Source: JBBIWA01 sp037439425 (GTDB lineage Bacteria; Acidobacteriota; Blastocatellia; RBC074). Taken from it: a DNA stretch of 48,881 bases. The position numbers and the translations under genes are program-made. The notes beneath the pieces were generated by a model. That model did no database searches. It was given only the letters and a program-made list of their open reading frames with translations, and was not told the DNA's origin. The stretch is taken from NCBI GenBank assembly GCA_037439425.1, contig JBBIWA010000034.1:1-48881 (forward strand), written 5' to 3'. Positions 8,066-16,693 of this stretch are shown one piece after another (position 1 is the stretch's first letter; every line of letters begins with the position of its first letter).

Positions 8066-10609
8066 TCAGGAAGTCCGGCGCGCTCCACGCCGCCTAGCAG
8101 AAGCTGTCGAGGTAGATGACTGCATCTCTGCGAGCGTGGTCTGAGCTGGGCTGCTCTTATAATCGCACTCTTCGTTCTGGCAATACCGAACGGTTTCAGC
8201 CCGCTTCGCATTGTACTTCTCCAGCAAGAAGGGAGCGTGACAGGCCGGACAGGGTTCGGCTACTGGCTTGTCCCAGAAGACAACCTCACATTCGGGATAG
8301 AGAGAACAACCGTAGAAGGTCTTTCCGCGCTTCGATCTCTTAACTACTATCTCGCCCTGGCAACCGACGCGCGGGCAGGCCACACCGGTCTTCTCGCGCT
8401 TGATGTATTTGCATTCAGGGTAACGGGCGCAAGCAGTGTACTCACCATAAGGCCCGTGTTTGATCGCCAGTTGCGAGCCGCATTCAGGACACTTCTCTTC
8501 CAAGAAGACCGGCGGAGCGGCCACCGCGCCAGATTGGGTGATGCGGCGTGTGTTTCTGCATTGAGGGAAGCTCCGGCAGGCGAGGAACTGGCCGAAGCGC
8601 CCGCGTTTGAGCACCATCGGGCTGCCGCATTTGTCGCACACCTCGTCAGCGTAAGGATTCTCCGTCGCCTCCGCCGCCACTTCACCATTGCCTGCGGCGG
8701 GTCTGGCCAGGTCGCGTGTGTTCTTACATTCAGGATAGTTGGTGCAGGCGAGGAACTGGCCGAACTTCCCGAACTTGATCGCCATCTTCGCGCCGCATCT
8801 GTCACATACTTCTTCGGTGAGGATCTCCTGGCGTTTGACATCGCGCATGTGCTTCTGTGCAGCTTTGAGGTCTTTGGCGAATTTGGTGTAGAAGCCCCGC
8901 AGCGCCTCGGTCCATTTGAGCTTGCCTTCTTCAATCTCGTCAAGCTCTTCCTCCATCCGCGCCGTGTACTCGACGTTGAAGATATCGGCGAAGTTTTCGA
9001 CCAACAGATCATTGACGATGATGCCCAGCTCAGTTGGGCGAAACTTGCCTTCGGTCTTTTCCACGTATTCACGCTCCTGGATCACGCTCATGATCGAGGC
9101 ATAGGTCGAAGGCCGGCCAATGCCCTTCTCTTCGAGCGCTTTGACGAGCGTCGCCTCCGTATAGCGCGGTGGTGGCTCGGTAAAATGCTGATGAGGTGTA
9201 AGCGAATTGAGCCTCAGTTGCTCACCTTTTTCGACCTTCGGCAATTTGTGCTCGCGCTCTTCATCCTCTTCGTCCTTTTCGTCCTTGCCTTCCTCGTAAA
9301 CTGCCAGGAAGCCATCGAACTTGATAACTGAGCCAGTGGCACGGAAGAGATACCGCTCGCCTGCCGCAACCTCAATTGTGGTCTGATCGAAGATAGCGGG
9401 CATCATCTGTGAAGCAACGAAGCGCTGCCAGATTAGACGATAGAGCGCTAGCTCATCCTTCTCCAGATAAGGCGCCAGCGATTCAGGAGTGCGCGCCACT
9501 GAGGTCGGCCGGATCGCTTCGTGCGCGTCCTGGGCATCCTTCTTGGAGCGGTAGTGAATGGCTTTCTCCGGCAGATAGTTCGGCCCATACTGCTGGCCGA
9601 TAAACTCACGGACTTCGGCCAGGGCAGTCTCGGAGACTCGCGTCGAATCGGTGCGCATGTAGGTGATCAGTCCCACTGCGCCTTCCTGACCGATCTCAAT
9701 TCCTTCGTAGAGCCGCTGGGCGATCTGCATCGTCTTCTTGGCCGGGAAGCGCAGCTTGCGCGAGGCCTCCTGTTGCAGCCTGGAAGTGATAAAAGGGGGC
9801 ACTGGATAGCGCTTCTTCTCTTTGGTCGTCACCTCGGAGACGAAGTACTGCGCGCCAGCTAATTCGGCGATGATTTTCTGGGCGCTGGCTTCGTCTTGGA
9901 TATGGATTTCACTCTTTTTGACTCCTTCGTCGAAGCCCGAGGTCTTGACGGTCTTATCGGCGACACGATAGAGCCGCGCATCAAAAGCAGGTGGGAGTTG
10001 CGCTGAAAGATTGGCGATGATGGACCAGTACTCGGTTTTGACGAAGGCTTCGATCTCACGCTCACGCTCGACCACCAGGCGCACAGCGACGCTCTGCACG
10101 CGACCGGCCGACAGCCCACGCCGCACCTTCTCCCAGAGCAGAGGGCTGACCTGGTAGCCGACCAACCGGTCTAACACTCGCCGTGCCTGCTGGGCCTCCA
10201 CCAGGTTGTTGTTAATCACGCCCGGATGCTTGAAAGCTTGCTGGACTGCGCTCTTGGTGATCTCGTTGAAGAGCACCCGGAAAATGGGCTTTCTCTTGTT
10301 ACCGCGCCCGCTGCTGATTACTTCCGCGATATGATGGCCAATGGCCTCGCCTTCGCGATCCGGGTCTGTGGCGACGTAGATGGCTTCGGCTTCTTTAGCT
10401 GCAGCCTTGATCTCTTTGACGACCTTTTCCTTGCCGGGCATGATCTCGTAAGTCGGCTCGAAGTCGTTTTCGACATCGACACCCAGGCCTCTTTTCGGCA
10501 GGTCCTTGATGTGCCCGACTGAGGCGAGGACTTTATAGTCCTTTCCAAGATATTTGTTGATCGTTTTCGCCTTCGCGGGCGACTCAACAATAACAAGCGA
10601 TTTGGGCAT
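8066..10609 (-). CDS. topA: DNA topoisomerase I (type IA)
   Basis: 847 aa enzyme that relaxes negative supercoils by a transient 5'-phosphotyrosine link. The TOPRIM domain opens LVIVESPAKAKTI (Glu9) with DPDREGE at 82-88; the catalytic tyrosine is Tyr317 in TYMRTDST. An acidic low-complexity segment (residues 441-454) lies before the C-terminal part. From residue 602 there is a series of cysteine-pair modules: three full C4 zinc ribbons, a fourth of the form CPRVGCQ and a fifth CPAC/CQNEEC, so about five in total, more than E. coli's three. The start is supported by GAGGGAA upstream of the ATG. hisA lies upstream on the same strand, 200 bp away. Confidence 0.98.
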   Translation of the reverse strand: MPKSLVIVESPAKAKTINKYLGKDYKVLASVGHIKDLPKRGLGVDVENDFEPTYEIMPGKEKVVKEIKAAAKEAEAIYVATDPDREGEAIGHHIAEVISSGRGNKRKPIFRVLFNEITKSAVQQAFKHPGVINNNLVEAQQARRVLDRLVGYQVSPLLWEKVRRGLSAGRVQSVAVRLVVEREREIEAFVKTEYWSIIANLSAQLPPAFDARLYRVADKTVKTSGFDEGVKKSEIHIQDEASAQKIIAELAGAQYFVSEVTTKEKKRYPVPPFITSRLQQEASRKLRFPAKKTMQIAQRLYEGIEIGQEGAVGLITYMRTDSTRVSETALAEVREFIGQQYGPNYLPEKAIHYRSKKDAQDAHEAIRPTSVARTPESLAPYLEKDELALYRLIWQRFVASQMMPAIFDQTTIEVAAGERYLFRATGSVIKFDGFLAVYEEGKDEKDEEDEEREHKLPKVEKGEQLRLNSLTPHQHFTEPPPRYTEATLVKALEEKGIGRPSTYASIMSVIQEREYVEKTEGKFRPTELGIIVNDLLVENFADIFNVEYTARMEEELDEIEEGKLKWTEALRGFYTKFAKDLKAAQKHMRDVKRQEILTEEVCDRCGAKMAIKFGKFGQFLACTNYPECKNTRDLARPAAGNGEVAAEATENPYADEVCDKCGSPMVLKRGRFGQFLACRSFPQCRNTRRITQSGAVAAPPVFLEEKCPECGSQLAIKHGPYGEYTACARYPECKYIKREKTGVACPRVGCQGEIVVKRSKRGKTFYGCSLYPECEVVFWDKPVAEPCPACHAPFLLEKYNAKRAETVRYCQNEECDYKSSPAQTTLAEMQSSTSTASARRRGARRTS

Positions 10610-10709
10610 ATAACATTCCCTCAGAAACTTCAGCGAAAGCTCACTGAAAGATCAACCATTCAGATCGGCAGCGCGACTTCGAGTCAGAAGCAACATCAAA
10701 TAGCACGAA

Positions 10710-10732
10710 CGCGGCTTCTACTTCAAGCCGCG
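10710..10732. other. Hairpin between hisA and topA
   Basis: CGCGGCTT (10710-10717) and AAGCCGCG (10725-10732) form a perfect 8-bp stem with a 7-base loop. It lies between the hisA stop and the topA start. No run of T follows on either strand, so it is a weak candidate terminator or a transcript-processing/stability hairpin rather than a clear intrinsic terminator. Confidence 0.5.
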
Positions 10733-10810
10733 TCTCTTCGGTGAGAGATTAAATTGTTTCAGATGAGGGATTAAAAATTGGTGCCGAATGCACGAAGATG
10801 GGAAGTTTGC

Positions 10811-11539
10811 TTATTCTTCAGCCGCATCCAAAGCTTCTGCGAGGGTGAATCTTCCTTCGTAGAGTGCCTTGCCGACAATTACGCTATCCACGCCGAACTC
10901 CTCCAGTTCTTTGAGTGCATAAATATCCTGCAATGAGGCTACGCCGCCTGAGGCCGTGACTTTGAGGCCGCTGGCTTGAGCGATCTCGCGCGTGGCTACG
11001 AGATTAACCCCATTCATCATGCCATCACGTTCGATGTCGGTGAAGATGATTCGCTCGACGCCCATATCAGCCACTTTTGTTGCCAGCTCAATCGCATTCA
11101 TGTTGGAAAGCTTCTGCCAGCCGCGCAGAGCCACCTTGCCTTCGCGCGCATCAATGCCGACCACGATGGTGGAACCGAACTCGTCAACAATGCGTTGGAG
11201 TAAGATCGGGTTCTCGATAGCGGTTGTCCCGATGACAATCCGCGTCGCTCCGAGTTCGTCTAGCCGTCGCACATCGTCCAGTGAACGCACCCCGCCGCCA
11301 AACTGCACCGGGATGTTGACCTCAAACAGGATGTTCTCGAGCGCCTTGAGATTTTCTGTGTCGTCCTGGTTGAGTACCGCATCGAGGTTGACGATGTGCA
11401 GCATCTCGGCGCCCTCGTCACACCACTGTCGAGCGATGGCTACCGGATTCTCAGAATAGACTTTTTCTTCTGCTGCGCGCCCTTGTACAAGTCGCACGCA
11501 GCGACCACCACGCAAATCTATTGCCGGAATGATAATCAT
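10811..11539 (-). CDS. hisA: 1-(5-phosphoribosyl)-5-[(5-phosphoribosylamino)methylideneamino]imidazole-4-carboxamide isomerase
   Basis: HisA is a TIM-barrel enzyme for the Amadori rearrangement of ProFAR to PRFAR, the fourth step of histidine synthesis. The ATG at 11539 places the canonical IIIPAIDLRGG at the N-terminus and gives 242 aa, the usual family length; the open frame runs 64 codons further up but that part is unconserved and contains a C9 homopolymer. The two catalytic aspartates are Asp8 and Asp130 (VVGID). Phosphate-binding glycine strands FGGGVR and TASGGV are present. It stands alone with topA downstream, while hisIE and hisF are 5-8 kb upstream on the same strand. Confidence 0.95.
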   Translation of the reverse strand: MIIIPAIDLRGGRCVRLVQGRAAEEKVYSENPVAIARQWCDEGAEMLHIVNLDAVLNQDDTENLKALENILFEVNIPVQFGGGVRSLDDVRRLDELGATRIVIGTTAIENPILLQRIVDEFGSTIVVGIDAREGKVALRGWQKLSNMNAIELATKVADMGVERIIFTDIERDGMMNGVNLVATREIAQASGLKVTASGGVASLQDIYALKELEEFGVDSVIVGKALYEGRFTLAEALDAAEE

Positions 11540-12269
11540 TGGGTGTGACTCTGATGTAGAGTTTTTGATATCTGTGCGCTTTCTATCTTCTTCAGCTAGC
11601 GCTTGAGCTATAGCCTGTCTTCTCCAGGATTGCTCCCCTGGGCCGCTGAGCCAATTGCCGGGGCGCCCCCCCCCGCAAACGGATGGATAAATACTACTCA
11701 TTCTCTGTTCTGAATCAAGTCTAAATGTCACAAGCTTGTCAGAATCCAGGACCTACGCTCCGGCGCATAGGCGAAAGCTGAGCAGGCTTACAATGCGTAC
11801 TTAGGGTATGGAAGTGCGTAACCGCCAATTTCGAGCAGATGACTCAAGAAAGGAAACAGCATCAGCAACAGGATTAACAGATCACAGAGAGGGATGTAAT
11901 ATGCACCAGCAATTCTCGCTTGGCCGGATACGGCTGTAAATAGTTGAATGAGACAAAAGAGTTCCTGCCGCTTGAACCTCTGAGAGGTTCTGAAATAAGC
12001 GCGTGAGAGGCGAAGAGTAAAGCATTAAACTCCCCCTATCAGACCACTCAAGAGATTAACTTTTGAAGCTTTTCGAGATTTGCTTACCTTGAATTCTTCA
12101 AGCGAGTCCTTGAGAGTCGTGAGCCCGAGACCGCTTTCGCAGTGGTTGGGGTGGCACTTCAGCGCATTCTTCTTCTTTCAACACCCGAGCTCGCTGGCGG
12201 TTCAGCGAGGGATGAAGAACAAGGCTGGGCGAGCGGAAGCTGGAACGAGTCTTTGAGGTAGAGGAGATA

Positions 12270-12398
12270 ATGTCTGATACGCAGATGCGAGAGAGTTTCG
12301 AGGTGGTGCCGACCAAGCCGTTGCGTCAGGTCACAGCCGGCTGTCAGAGCGGACGGTGGAGAGCCGGATGGAGTGTGCAGTTTGTGACCGAGTGGTGA
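12270..12398 (+). CDS. Possible 42-aa small ORF
   Basis: An ATG at 12270 follows GAGGAGATA closely (spacing only about 3-4 bases) and opens a 42-codon frame ending TGA at 12396-12398. It begins MSDTQMRESF and ends FVTEW, with one cysteine and two tryptophan-rich turns, and has no hydrophobic segment. I recognise no family. The only support is the ribosome-site-like sequence, so this is a weak candidate. Confidence 0.2.
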   Translation: MSDTQMRESFEVVPTKPLRQVTAGCQSGRWRAGWSVQFVTEW

Positions 12399-12564
12399 GA
12401 AGTATCACCCGGTCGCTTTCGAGGGAAGTGAATATTTTCCTTCGAGGAAGATCAACTCTGCTGGAAGTTTGAGGCGCGAGGGCAAGAGAGGCGAGATGCA
12501 TTATTCACGGGTGGTGGTGGGGCGACAATAGGCGCACGCCGGCAGACATTGACATTTTGCCGCA

Positions 12565-12655
12565 AAGAGGCCACGGCCTTGCGCCGTGGAGTCTCACGAT
12601 CCTTGCTAATGTAGCCACAAACGTGAAGCTCCACGGCGCAAGGCCGTGGCCTCTT
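12565..12655. repeat. Perfect 27-bp inverted repeat built of two hairpins
   Basis: Positions 12565-12591 are the exact reverse complement of 12629-12655, separated by 37 bases. Each arm is itself nearly palindromic (CCACGGC and GCCGTGG separated by five bases), so the element can form two small cruciforms or one long one. This is the architecture of paired REP sequences (BIME). No transposase is attached. Confidence 0.85.
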
Positions 12656-13280
12656 GAATTGGGCGATACAATTCAGGCGCCGCTTTGTCGAGCGCAAGTC
12701 GCCACAACTCCTACCTTCCCACAACGCAGAAGGTCAGCTGATCTATCACAACTCGTGGCTGACCGCAGTTGGAAGTGACCTGAGAGAATGCGGCTCAGAT
12801 CATCAGCCCTTCACGCTCTCGAATCGAGAAGCCTTCAGTTCAAAGTCCACAAGAAGGACGACTATGAATGGGAACACAACTCGTGGTCACTTCCCTGCCC
12901 CACGCTCTCGCTGGTCTTTTACCCGCTCTAGGTGGGCCGGCGTGTTTAGCGCACCAGGTGTTGGAGGCGCGCTGCTCTGCTTTATCAGAAGTCTCGTGAA
13001 GGCCTATCGCGGCCCTCCTTGGACGATCTTGAGGGCAGGTTTTTCTGAGATCGTCGTGGATAGCTCTCGCAGCATTGTGGTTGTGGCATTTGAGCGAAGA
13101 AGGTGACAGTTCTTAATCAGGCGACGCTCCGCAACGAGCGGAGAAAGATTGCTACGTTTTGGGTTGAGTGGGAATTGCTGCCTCAGAGAAAAACCATTGT
13201 CAATTGCCAGGCCTTTCATGCTAAGATAGGCCTTGTCACTGGAGTATCAAGTTAGGCAAGTTAGCCTGGGCCAATCCTCA

Positions 13281-13301
13281 CGTTGCCCTTTGAGGGCAAC
13301 G
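13281..13301. other. Hairpin CGTTGCCC/GGGCAACG
   Basis: A perfect 8-bp stem (13281-13288 with 13294-13301) and 5-base loop lie about 240 bp upstream of the secreted-protein gene. There is no T-run beside it. Function is unknown. Confidence 0.5.
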
Positions 13302-13542
13302 GCCTGGTAGTTTGATCAACATCTCACTCGAAAACGGTGCTTGCCTGCAATGACTCAACTGTGGTGGTAGAGTGCAGCCATTACTGCTTTCCTGAGCCAC
13401 GACCGTGCAAAGTCAAGTGAGCGCCGCTTGCTCAACCTGTTCTCTGACTTAAAGACCCCTGATGGCCTCGTCATCGTGTCACAATGCCCCGTGTCTTCGG
13501 TGACCAGCATTCAAAAGATTAGTTTGAAAAAGGGAGGCAACG

Positions 13543-14445
13543 ATGCCGAAACTACTACATCAGCTCAGGCGCTTATTGCTGCTGACCTCTCTGCTGCTGG
13601 CCCTTAGCAGCTTGGGCGCGGCACAGAGCTTCTTGAGTGATCAGAAAGCTGGAAGCGTTCTCTTCTTCAACAAATATAAGAGCAGCATTACCAATCCGAG
13701 CGCTGAGGACACGCAGATCAGCATCACCAATACGCATCAATCGCTCTCGGTCGAGGTGCATCTCTTCTTTGTGGATGGCAGCACCTGCGCCGTGGCCGAT
13801 ACCTTCGTTCATCTGACACCCAATCAAACGGTCAGTTTCCTGGCCAGCGATTTTGATCCTGGGGTTCAAGGTTACCTCGTAGCCATCGCTGGTACGGGCT
13901 TCTCCCCTACCCAGTTCAACTTTCTGATAGGCAATGCCAGACTGCGCGAGCTGGACGGACGGCAAGCCGATCTTCAGGCCGTCGCCGTCAGTAAACTCTC
14001 GCCGGGCAGTGTCACCTCTGGCAATCTGGTGTTTGACGGAATCGAATATGAACAACTGCCCCAGGTGATAGCTCTCTCCAGCTTTAATAGCCAGCTGACA
14101 GACAGCACTCATCTGGCCCTCTATTCGCCCCCGGACAATCTGATCGCAGGCGGTGGCGCCGTAACGGTCAGAGTCTTTGCGCTGATCTATGATGATATCG
14201 AGCGACCGTTTTCTACCAACTTCAACATCACCTGTTACGCGCAAATCCCTTTGAGCGCCCTCCGGGTGAACTTAGGCCTCAATAACATTGTGCCTCTGGG
14301 CCGAACCGGATGGATACGCCTGAATTCATTGAATCGGCCTCTTCTCGGCTCGGCACTCAATAAAGGGCCAATCTTCAATAGCGGCCGTAACCTCCACACT
14401 TTGGCGCTCTTCAGCAGCTTCACCATGACTGTCCCGGCATTCTGA
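13543..14445 (+). CDS. Secreted protein of unknown function, 300 aa
   Basis: The ATG at 13543 follows AGGGAGGCAACG, a good ribosome site. Residues 1-28 form a signal peptide: basic start, leucine-rich core (LLLLTSLLLALSS) and an AAQ cleavage site. The mature protein is beta-rich with many Ser, Thr, Asn and hydrophobic residues and few charges, like an adhesive or extracellular beta-sandwich. Two cysteines (in STCAV and ITCYAQ) could form a disulfide. I do not recognise a named domain; similar secreted proteins are common in Blastocatellia. It is the only plus-strand gene within a long minus-strand block and has no operon partner. Confidence 0.8.
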   Translation: MPKLLHQLRRLLLLTSLLLALSSLGAAQSFLSDQKAGSVLFFNKYKSSITNPSAEDTQISITNTHQSLSVEVHLFFVDGSTCAVADTFVHLTPNQTVSFLASDFDPGVQGYLVAIAGTGFSPTQFNFLIGNARLRELDGRQADLQAVAVSKLSPGSVTSGNLVFDGIEYEQLPQVIALSSFNSQLTDSTHLALYSPPDNLIAGGGAVTVRVFALIYDDIERPFSTNFNITCYAQIPLSALRVNLGLNNIVPLGRTGWIRLNSLNRPLLGSALNKGPIFNSGRNLHTLALFSSFTMTVPAF

Positions 14446-14595
14446 TTGCATAACAGTGCGCCACTTCGCGCGGCCACAAATGAACCTTCTTTGCTGTCCG
14501 AGAGTGTGACTAAAGTAAGCTGAGAAGGCGACGGAGAAGGAGCCAATGGAGAGAAGCAAGCTCTGCTATGAGGCAAAGAGGAATTTTTTTGTCTC

Positions 14596-14624
14596 CTGAC
14601 ACTCAAACCAGAATTTTGGTCACC
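14596..14624. repeat. 29-bp direct repeat, copy 1 (outside DUF1501 gene)
   Basis: Identical to 14667-14695. The sequence is the last codons and stop of the DUF1501 gene, read on the minus strand, plus a few bases beyond. This copy lies downstream of that gene, so the gene end has been partly duplicated around a small palindromic element. Confidence 0.9.
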
Positions 14625-14629
14625 CTTAG

Positions 14630-14666
14630 CCTGGAAAGCAGGCACGCTAGAAGCGTGCGTACCCAG
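14630..14666. repeat. REP-like palindromic element, compact form
   Basis: GCACGCT (14642-14648) and AGCGTGC (14652-14658) form a 7-bp stem; CCTGG at 14630 and TACCCAG at 14660 are the outer half-sites. The same core and outer ends occur at 24002-24102 and 35721-35812. It lies exactly between the two 29-bp direct repeats. Confidence 0.75.
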
Positions 14667-14695
14667 CTGACACTCAAACCAGAATTTTGGTCACC
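14667..14695. repeat. 29-bp direct repeat, copy 2 (3' end of DUF1501 gene)
   Basis: Identical to 14596-14624. On the minus strand it encodes the last residues TKILV and the TGA stop of the DUF1501 gene. Confidence 0.9.
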
Positions 14696-16149
14696 ACCTC
14701 GCCGTGCACATCGGTCAGGCGGAAATGTCGCCCCTGGTATTTGTAGGTCAGCCGTTTGTGATCAATGCCGAGCAGATGCAGGATCGTCGCTTGCAGGTCG
14801 TGAACATGCACCGGGTCGGCAACGATGTTGTAACTGTAATCATCGGTTTCGCCAAGCGTGAAGCCGCGCTTGACGCCGCCGCCAGCCAGCCACATGACAA
14901 AGTTGCGCGGGTGATGGTCGCGCCCGTAGTTATTCTCGGTCAGCTTCCCCTGGCAATAAACCGTTCGTCCAAATTCTCCACCCCAGATCACCAGCGTCTC
15001 ATCAAGAAGCCCGCGCTGCTTGAGATCCATAATTAGCGCGGCGGTCGGTTGATCTGTTCCCTGGCATTGCAACGCCAGATCGCGGGGCAGATCGTTGTGC
15101 TGATCCCAGCCGCGATGATAAAGCTGAATGAAGCGCACGTTGCGTTCGGCCAGTCTGCGCGCGAGCAAACAATTGGCAGCATAGGTGCCTGGCCTGCGCG
15201 CATCAGGGCCGTAAAGCTCAAAGACGTGATCCGGCTCCGACGACAGGTCCATTAATTCTGGCACCGAGGTTTGCATGCGATAAGCCATCTCGTACTGCGC
15301 GATGCGCGTGTCAATCTCCGGATCGCCGTAAGCTTCGGCCTTCATCCGGTTCAGCTTCGCCACCACATCGAGCATCTGCCGCCGCGTCGTTTTGTTGATG
15401 CCAGGCGGGTCTGGCAGGTAAAGCACCGGCTCGCTGCCACTGCGAAAACGCACGCCCTGATGTGACGAGGGCAGAAAACCACTCGACCACAGACGTGAAA
15501 AGAGGGGCTGATCTGTGTTGAGCGCCTGCGCCTGCGAAAGCAGCACGACGAAGGCCGGCAGATTTTGATTCTCGCTACCCAATCCGTAACTGACCCACGC
15601 GCCCATGCTGGGACGCCCCGGTTGCTGGCTGCCGGTTTGAATAAAGGTAATCGCCGGATCGTGGTTGATCGCTTCAGTGTGGACTGTCTTAATGATCGTG
15701 ATCTCATCCACGATCTTGGCTGTGTAAGGCAGCAGTTCGCTCACCCAACTCCCCGACTCGCCGCACTGGCGGAACTTGAAGATAGATGAAGCGACAGGCA
15801 GTGTTCCCTGCCCTGAAGTCATGCCGGTAATGCGCTGCCCCCTGCGCACCGAATCGGGTAACTCAGTGCCCTGATATTTGCGTAGCACGGGCTTGTAATC
15901 GAACAGGTCAATCTGCGATGGCCCTCCCGATTGGTGCAGAAAGATCACGCGTTTGGCCTTGGGCGCAAAGTGCGGCAATCCTACAAGGCCGCCCGTTTGC
16001 GGATTTTTGTTTACCTCATCGCCAGCAGTAGAGGCCTGCAAATCTTGATCGAGCAATGAGGCCAGTGCGGCAACTCCGATGCCCGTACTGGCCAATCCAA
16101 ACAGTTGCCGCCTCGTCAACATCAACGAGCATTCTCGCTGCCAATCCAT
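14674..16149 (-). CDS. DUF1501 domain protein with Tat signal (sulfatase-like)
   Basis: 491 aa; ATG at 16149 with AGGAG 7 bases upstream. Residues 9-35 hold a twin-arginine signal (LTRRQLFGLAST followed by a hydrophobic stretch), so the protein is exported folded. DUF1501 proteins share the alkaline-phosphatase/sulfatase fold; visible family landmarks are FLHQSGGPSQIDLFDYKP, GWDQHND, IWGGEFGRT and GRDHHPRNF. Their activity is not established. They are usually encoded beside a DUF1549/DUF1553 cytochrome-type protein in planctomycetes and acidobacteria, but no such partner is here. The neighbour upstream is a VOC protein 90 bp away. The 3' end carries a duplicated 29-bp segment. Confidence 0.9.
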   Translation of the reverse strand: MDWQRECSLMLTRRQLFGLASTGIGVAALASLLDQDLQASTAGDEVNKNPQTGGLVGLPHFAPKAKRVIFLHQSGGPSQIDLFDYKPVLRKYQGTELPDSVRRGQRITGMTSGQGTLPVASSIFKFRQCGESGSWVSELLPYTAKIVDEITIIKTVHTEAINHDPAITFIQTGSQQPGRPSMGAWVSYGLGSENQNLPAFVVLLSQAQALNTDQPLFSRLWSSGFLPSSHQGVRFRSGSEPVLYLPDPPGINKTTRRQMLDVVAKLNRMKAEAYGDPEIDTRIAQYEMAYRMQTSVPELMDLSSEPDHVFELYGPDARRPGTYAANCLLARRLAERNVRFIQLYHRGWDQHNDLPRDLALQCQGTDQPTAALIMDLKQRGLLDETLVIWGGEFGRTVYCQGKLTENNYGRDHHPRNFVMWLAGGGVKRGFTLGETDDYSYNIVADPVHVHDLQATILHLLGIDHKRLTYKYQGRHFRLTDVHGEVVTKILV

Positions 16150-16239
16150 AGCATCGCTCCTGTTAGTCTTACCAGGAACCCCTTCCCTCAGCTTCGCAGA
16201 GGGAGCTAAAGGGCAGGATCGAGGTTGAGAGTTTAGGTG

Positions 16240-16683
16240 CTAAACTTTCAACTGCTCACAAGAGAACTCTAGGAGATTGCCATCCGGGTCCTGAATGGTG
16301 CAGAAATAACCGACGACCGGACCGGCATACTGCGGCTCATCAACCAGAATGCCTGCTGCGCGCGCGCGTTCAGCGATTCTATCCACCTCGGCGCGACTTG
16401 AGACGTGGAATCCGAAGTGGTTCATCCGCCCAGCCGGTTGCATTTCATCAGCTTCAAAAAAGACGATGATTGGGGCCGTTTTGTCCCCCGTCATTCGCAC
16501 CCAGGCGACGCGATGCAGTGAGGTAGGGTCTTGCCGCTCGTGGATTACTTCCATCTCCGCCCACTCGCAGTAGAAGCGCGTGGCGCGCCGGGCGTCGGTC
16601 GTCTGCAAGGCAACATGATCGAACCTTTCGATGGCCATCTCGACAACCAATGAAGTGGGAGTGTGATAGTGGATGCGCACCAC
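16240..16683 (-). CDS. VOC (glyoxalase/bleomycin resistance) family protein
   Basis: 147 aa from a GTG at 16683 that lies 10 bp after the hisIE stop; an internal ATG at 16638, just before the conserved ERFDHVALQT, is an alternative start. The betaalphabetabetabeta modules are visible: FDHVALQTTDARRATRFYCEW near the N-terminus and NHFGFHVSS and DPDGNLLEFSCE in the second half. His and Glu in these strands are the usual metal ligands. VOC proteins act as dioxygenases, isomerases, lyases or binding proteins, and the substrate cannot be read here. Position suggests co-transcription with the histidine genes, but no histidine role is known for this family. Confidence 0.82.
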   Translation of the reverse strand: MVRIHYHTPTSLVVEMAIERFDHVALQTTDARRATRFYCEWAEMEVIHERQDPTSLHRVAWVRMTGDKTAPIIVFFEADEMQPAGRMNHFGFHVSSRAEVDRIAERARAAGILVDEPQYAGPVVGYFCTIQDPDGNLLEFSCEQLKV

Positions 16684-16693
16684 GCACTCTTCA

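Larger units (their letters stand above)
11540..13542. other. Two-kilobase region without a convincing gene
   Basis: No frame here encodes anything I recognise, and the longest open frames lack conserved composition or ribosome sites. It contains a C9 tract (11666-11674), a possible 42-codon ORF (12270-12398), a long perfect inverted repeat (12565-12655) and a hairpin (13281-13301). It may be decayed sequence or hold untranslated RNA; I cannot decide. Confidence 0.6.

Noticed and set aside
8237..9331. Plus-strand open frame of 364 codons inside topA
   Set aside because: It is antisense to a clear topA gene with normal codon structure and lacks family motifs or a ribosome site.
11666..11674. 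C9 homopolymer upstream of hisA as a phase-variation switch
   Set aside because: It lies outside the chosen hisA start, and a single tract may be a sequencing artefact.
12654..13106. 150-codon plus-strand frame in the gene-poor region
   Set aside because: No ribosome site, low-complexity Arg/Ser composition and no motif; part overlaps the 27-bp inverted repeat.
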